Made by a program: the position numbers and the translations under genes
Notes under the pieces: model-generated
Database searches by the model: none
Seen by the model: the letters and a program-made list of their open reading frames with translations, nothing else
Told to the model about the DNA's origin: nothing
Source: JADHUC01 sp964617665
GTDB taxonomy: Bacteria; Planctomycetota; Planctomycetia; Pirellulales; Pirellulaceae
DNA length: 17,975 bases
Assembly: GCA_964617665.1 (NCBI GenBank)
Contig: CAZUAH010000277.1
Location: forward strand, 1-17,975
Direction of reading: 5' to 3'
Part shown: piece by piece, positions 14,415-17,975 of the stretch
How the letters are laid out: every line of letters begins with the position of its first letter
Position numbering within the stretch: the first letter of the stretch is position 1

Positions 14415-15786
14415 AACCTGGATCAATGAAAATACTCCTTGCGGCTTGACCGACGGTTCGACCGGCACCCGGGGCCAAGTGCATCCGAGCGTCAAACGGC
14501 TCCGCATGACATGCCTGATCGCCTTGTTGGTCATGACATTCGTGTTGATTCCCGCGCTGAATCTGTTGGGCGTCATCGACGATCACAACGTGAACCGCCT
14601 CGGACGCTATCTCTGTTTCGCCATCGCGGCCCTGGGCATCGACCTGATTTGGGGCTACACCGGCGTCTTATCCCTCGGCCAGGCATTGCCCTTCTGCCTG
14701 GGCGCCTATGCGATGGCGATGCACCTCAGTCTGCCGCAAGGAGGAGGCGACGTGCGCCCCGAGTACAACAGTATTCCACAGTTTTTCTTCTTCAACAACG
14801 TGGAATCGCTTCCCCAATTCTGGAAGCCGTTTTCGTCATTCCCGTTCGCCTTGGCGGTGGCCATCCTGCTGCCTTCCCTACTGGCTGCCGTTTTCGGGTT
14901 ATTCATTTTCAAAAGCCGCGTTCGCGGAGTCTTCTTCGCGATTATCACCCAGGCGGTGGCCCTGGCCGCATTCCTCGCCTTTTGCCGCAACGAATTGCTC
15001 CTGGGAGGGACGAACGGTCTGACGAATTTCCACAAATCGCTGAATACGGATCAATCTTGGATTCTGGGGCTCTATCTGATTTCTGCAGCCGTGCTGGTGC
15101 TGGCCATGCTGGCCTGCCGCTTCATTGTGCGTTCCCGGCTGGGTCGAGTCCTAGTGGCCATCCGCGACAACGAGTCTCGGCTGCGATTCAGCGGTTACCG
15201 GCCCGAGTACTATAAAGTGTTCGCCTTCGCCGTGGCGGCCGCCTTGGCGGCCATCGCGGGCGTGCTGTACGTCCCGCAGAACGGGATCGTGACCCCGAAT
15301 ATCATGCGCGCCGAGGATTCGATTTTGTTTGTGATTTGGGTGGCGCTCGGTGGACGCGGAAGGTTGTGGGGAGCCGTCTTTGGCGCGCTCGCGGTGAACT
15401 ATGCCTACTCCACCTTGACCTCCGACGCCCCGAGCACATGGCCGTTTGTTCAAGGAGCAATGTTCTTGACGGTGGTGTTAGTCCCCAGTGGTCTAATCGG
15501 GCTGTGGGATTGTCTCGAGCAACGTCTCGCGGCACGGCGCGGTTATCTTGCGGCGGCGCTGCCCCTGCTAACGATCTTTGCGTTTGTGGCCGCGGAAGCG
15601 CTTGGACTGATGCCGACCTTGCTCCAAACACTGGTCATGGGTGTCGAATTGAAATACGTCGTTTTGACCGCAACCCTGCTTGGCTGGGGACTGTACGAGA
15701 AACGACAACTGCTGGTAAAGCGATGCGGTTCATGGCTGGCAAGCTTGCGGTTCTTGGCCCCGGCCTCTTCAGTGAAAGGACAATAA
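14407..15786 (+). CDS. urtC: Urea ABC transporter permease UrtC with C-terminal extension
   Basis: This is a second LivM-like permease, 459 residues from ATG 14407, overlapping the urtB end by eight bases. Family features include GYTGVLSLGQALPFCLGAYAM (83-103), FFAIITQAVALA (176-187), LGGTNGLTNF (199-208), and the cytoplasmic loop RVLVAIRDNESRLRFSGYRP (247-266), the usual contact with the ATPases. The core ends near SGLIGL (361-366), where most UrtC proteins stop within a few tens of residues. Here about 90 more residues follow, with two hydrophobic segments (about 379-397 and 405-430) and a basic tail. The extension is unusual; its role is not known. UrtB and UrtC should form the heterodimeric channel. 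The urtD start is one base after the stop. Confidence 0.94.
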   Translation: MSKTWINENTPCGLTDGSTGTRGQVHPSVKRLRMTCLIALLVMTFVLIPALNLLGVIDDHNVNRLGRYLCFAIAALGIDLIWGYTGVLSLGQALPFCLGAYAMAMHLSLPQGGGDVRPEYNSIPQFFFFNNVESLPQFWKPFSSFPFALAVAILLPSLLAAVFGLFIFKSRVRGVFFAIITQAVALAAFLAFCRNELLLGGTNGLTNFHKSLNTDQSWILGLYLISAAVLVLAMLACRFIVRSRLGRVLVAIRDNESRLRFSGYRPEYYKVFAFAVAAALAAIAGVLYVPQNGIVTPNIMRAEDSILFVIWVALGGRGRLWGAVFGALAVNYAYSTLTSDAPSTWPFVQGAMFLTVVLVPSGLIGLWDCLEQRLAARRGYLAAALPLLTIFAFVAAEALGLMPTLLQTLVMGVELKYVVLTATLLGWGLYEKRQLLVKRCGSWLASLRFLAPASSVKGQ

Positions 15787-15787
15787 G

Positions 15788-16564
15788 ATGATTGCCAATG
15801 CCAAACATATGTCGCGTCTGGCCGGGCCGCCCGTGCTTGAACTTCGGGACGTATCGGTCGTTCTCGACGGTTTCTCGCTGAAAATAGACTCGTTTTGCGT
15901 TCGGCAGAATGAACTGAAAGTGATCGTCGGCGGCAACGGTGCCGGCAAAACGACCTTGTGTGACGTCATCAGCGGTAAGACGAAAGTCACAACGGGACAC
16001 GTCTACTTCAACGGCCGCGAGGTCACCCAGAAAGCGGAATGCGAAATCGCCGAACGTGGAGTCGGCCGAAAGTTCCAAACGCCGACGGTCTACGACAGCC
16101 TGACTGCCTATGAAAACATGGAACTCGCGCTCCCGCGTCGCGCCGGCGTGCTACAAAACCTCTTTCGCGGCACGTCGCGGGACGAACGCCACCGCATCGG
16201 GACAGAACTCGACCGGATGAGGCTGTCCGGTGATGCGTTAACGCCCGCCCGGTTCCTGAGCCATGGCAAACGGCAATGGCTGGAACTGGCCATGCTGGCG
16301 GTCGCCGGGCCCCAACTTCTGCTGGTGGACGAGCCGGCCGCCGGCTTGACGACAGAGGAAGTCCAAGAGACGGCGAGTCTGCTCAACCACCTGCGCGCAA
16401 GCCATGCGATCATCGTGATCGAACACAACATGGATTTTGTACGCTCTCTAAATGCGGAAGTCACGTACTTGCACAAAGGACGAATCCTCACCAGCGGCCC
16501 TTACGAACAAGTCTGGGCCAACCCGAAGGTTCGGTGTGCTTATTGGGGAGAAAGGGCCAACTGA
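15788..16564 (+). CDS. urtD: Urea ABC transporter ATP-binding protein UrtD
   Basis: This is a cytoplasmic ABC ATPase of 258 residues, LivG-like and the usual size for UrtD. Walker A is GGNGAGKTT (48-56), with Gly in place of the more common Pro at the second position. The signature is LSHGKRQWLEL (157-167), where LSHG rather than LSGG is the hallmark of UrtD. Walker B is LLLVDEP with D181 and E182, and the H-loop histidine is H213. It has one base between its start and the urtC stop, and AAAGGA at 15775-15780 as ribosome site. It should pair with UrtE to power urea import. The stop overlaps the urtE start by one base. Confidence 0.95.
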   Translation: MIANAKHMSRLAGPPVLELRDVSVVLDGFSLKIDSFCVRQNELKVIVGGNGAGKTTLCDVISGKTKVTTGHVYFNGREVTQKAECEIAERGVGRKFQTPTVYDSLTAYENMELALPRRAGVLQNLFRGTSRDERHRIGTELDRMRLSGDALTPARFLSHGKRQWLELAMLAVAGPQLLLVDEPAAGLTTEEVQETASLLNHLRASHAIIVIEHNMDFVRSLNAEVTYLHKGRILTSGPYEQVWANPKVRCAYWGERAN

Positions 16565-17271
16565 TGCTTAACGTGGACAACCTCTCGTTCAACTACGGAG
16601 GCGTTGAGGCTCTCCGAAATATAGGAATGAATATGGATCCGGGGGACGTCACCTGTGTCCTCGGCCGCAATGGTGCCGGCAAGACCACGCTCATGAGAAC
16701 TATCATGGGATACCTACGGCCCTGCAGCGGGCACATCCATGTCGATTCCCAGGACCTGACCCACCTTGCTGCCTACAAGCGTGCTCGTGCTGGAGTGGCG
16801 CTTGTGCCACAGGGACGCCGCGTTTTTCCAAAACTTACCGTCGCGCAGAACATACGAGTCGGATTGGAGGCAAGGGGCGATGGCTGCAAGACCATCCCGG
16901 ACGAAATCTACGATCGCTTCCCCAAACTGCGAGCGATCACCCGGCGTGCTGCGGGAAGACTGTCCGGGGGCGAGCAGCAGCAATTGGCATTCGCGCGCGC
17001 GATCGTCAGCAAGCCCCGCATTCTGCTCCTGGACGAGCCAACCGAAGGCATCGAACGAAAAACGGTCGACGCAATCGGTGAGCTGCTACGCGAACTGATT
17101 GCGGTCACGTCAGACGGCGCTGTCCCCATGACCATTGTGCTGGTCGAGCAGAACCTGGGCTTCGTGAAAGAATATGGAGACACGTTCTATGTGCTTGACC
17201 GAGGAACGGTCGTGGGTAACAAACGGCCCATCCGTGAACTTGAAGCAGATATGACTAGGCACTTGCTTTGA
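16564..17271 (+). CDS. urtE: Urea ABC transporter ATP-binding protein UrtE
   Basis: This is the second ATPase, 235 residues, LivF-like. The start ATG 16564 shares one base with the urtD stop, which suggests translational coupling; a longer in-frame opening inside urtD is rejected. Walker A is GRNGAGKTT (34-42), the signature is LSGGEQQQ (133-140), and Walker B is LLLDEP (154-159). A glutamine (Q196 in LVEQN) replaces the H-loop histidine, as is usual for LivF/UrtE. LGRNGAGKTTLMRTIMGYL and SGGEQQQLAFARAIV are close to the family pattern. A ureohydrolase-like gene starts 17 bases after the stop, so it is probably in the same transcript. Confidence 0.95.
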   Translation: MLNVDNLSFNYGGVEALRNIGMNMDPGDVTCVLGRNGAGKTTLMRTIMGYLRPCSGHIHVDSQDLTHLAAYKRARAGVALVPQGRRVFPKLTVAQNIRVGLEARGDGCKTIPDEIYDRFPKLRAITRRAAGRLSGGEQQQLAFARAIVSKPRILLLDEPTEGIERKTVDAIGELLRELIAVTSDGAVPMTIVLVEQNLGFVKEYGDTFYVLDRGTVVGNKRPIRELEADMTRHLL

Positions 17272-17288
17272 ACGATCGAGACGAAACG

Positions 17289-17975
17289 ATGATATGCTTG
17301 ACTGATACTGCACGCTCTGGAAACAGTAAAGCGGCAAACACATCGCGAGCCATGCAACGACTGCAGTTGTTTCTTCGACCGCCGGGCCGCGGCATCTACA
17401 TCCATTCCACGGGGGAAGGCTACGCTGCCCCACTCCTGAAGCGTCTCTATGGAACAGACGACCCCGAACGAGCGAAGCGTGCGTGGCTCAGAAGCCTCGA
17501 ACGAATTCCGGCGGCAAAAGTTCTCCTTTTCGGAGTCCCTTCCGACACAGGAGCAGGCATCCTCCGTGGTGCGAACTTCGGGCCCCTCGGTGTCCGCAGA
17601 GCCTACCTGGATCGCTACGGCGCGTACCCGGAGGATGTCGTCGACGTGGGAGACATCGTCTGTGTGCCCCAATTGTTGCACGACGAAATGCTGGATGATA
17701 GTCAACTGCAGTTGACTCGTCACTGTCTTTACCCCGACACCGATGAACCCTTGCCGGTGAGCCCGTTGTCGATCACCGAAGAAACGCTTGAGGCCCTCTT
17801 CGAGGTGAACGATGCCGTGAAGATCGCCATGCTCGGCGGTGACCATGGCGTAACTTGGCCGATAGTGCAGGCGTGCCACAAGCGATTTGGAGATGATTTT
17901 GGCGTCCTGCAAATTGACGCCCACCCTCGGGTGCACCAAAGTTGCTATAGCGTAAATATTCCGATCGTTCGGGTT
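17289..17975 (+). CDS. Ureohydrolase (arginase/agmatinase) superfamily protein, C-terminus beyond window
   Basis: This frame is open from ATG 17289 to the right edge, 229 residues, with no stop. Residues about 1-76 form an N-terminal extension that is not recognised. From 77 the ureohydrolase fold appears: LLFGVPSDTGAGILRGANFGP (79-99), then LGGDHG (182-187) with metal ligand H186, and IDAH (209-212) with D210 and H212. The family hydrolyses guanidino compounds, usually with urea as a product, using two Mn ions (or Ni in guanidine hydrolases). The usual DAHxD motif reads DAHPR, so the second aspartate is R214 here, and the last 20 residues do not match the family as I know it. A frameshift, chimeric end or genuine divergence would each explain this. 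It follows urtE by 17 bases with only a weak ribosome site. Substrate undetermined: agmatine, arginine, guanidine or formimidoyl compounds. Confidence 0.8.
   Translation, partial: MICLTDTARSGNSKAANTSRAMQRLQLFLRPPGRGIYIHSTGEGYAAPLLKRLYGTDDPERAKRAWLRSLERIPAAKVLLFGVPSDTGAGILRGANFGPLGVRRAYLDRYGAYPEDVVDVGDIVCVPQLLHDEMLDDSQLQLTRHCLYPDTDEPLPVSPLSITEETLEALFEVNDAVKIAMLGGDHGVTWPIVQACHKRFGDDFGVLQIDAHPRVHQSCYSVNIPIVRV

Noticed and set aside
16276..16563. Longer N-terminus for UrtE inside urtD
   Set aside because: The extra residues lie within conserved UrtD sequence in another frame. ATG 16564 gives the normal UrtE length.
17187..17939. Reverse-strand open frame of 250 codons at the right end
   Set aside because: It covers the end of urtE and the ureohydrolase frame on the other strand. 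Both plus-strand frames show family motifs; the reverse frame shows none.

Overview
The window looks like a chromosomal segment of a planctomycete or close relative. This is inferred from gene style, not from a marker gene. The left edge carries a serine/threonine kinase with an N-terminal anti-sigma-type zinc finger, one membrane anchor and a parallel beta-helix-like tail. A multi-pass membrane protein contains a short LRHVLVFITVLAILLG-type segment common in planctomycetes. Genes are moderately GC-rich, with several roomy intergenic gaps. No rRNA, tRNA, CRISPR array, insertion sequence or phage gene was recognised.

Layout. Positions 1-1632 (minus) hold the kinase, cut by the left edge. Positions 1982-3925 (minus) hold a secreted or anchored CocE/NonD-type serine hydrolase. 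Diverging from it is an unrecognised ~10-helix membrane protein (4146-5243, plus). A two-gene unit (5545-7975, plus) encodes a 16-cysteine ferredoxin and a tungsten aldehyde:ferredoxin oxidoreductase (AOR) family enzyme. A secreted calcineurin-like phosphoesterase (7996-9093, minus) converges on it. Positions 9292-10798 (plus) carry a compact trio: a FAH-superfamily/2-keto-4-pentenoate hydratase-like protein and two small cupins.

Positions 11408-17271 (plus) encode a complete urea-type ABC transporter, urtABCDE: lipoprotein receptor, two permeases and two ATPases. The last three junctions are overlapping or nearly so. A further gene starts 17 bases after urtE. It is a ureohydrolase (arginase/agmatinase) superfamily protein that runs off the right edge. 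Both edge genes are open to the window boundary, so their far ends are not visible.

The main regulatory find is a textbook sigma-54 (-24/-12) promoter at 11286-11300, just upstream of urtA. It has TGGCAC, a five-base spacer and TTGC, with the invariant GG and GC ten bases apart. Several inverted repeats lie in the 300 bases before it. Together these suggest that the urt genes, and probably the downstream ureohydrolase, are induced by nitrogen status through an enhancer-binding activator. The likely logic is uptake of urea or a related compound coupled to a hydrolase that makes or processes ureido/guanidino compounds. No urease genes are in the window. The most puzzling point is the ureohydrolase metal motif, which loses its expected second aspartate 46 bases before the right edge. 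This could be real divergence, a frameshift, or an assembly-end artefact.
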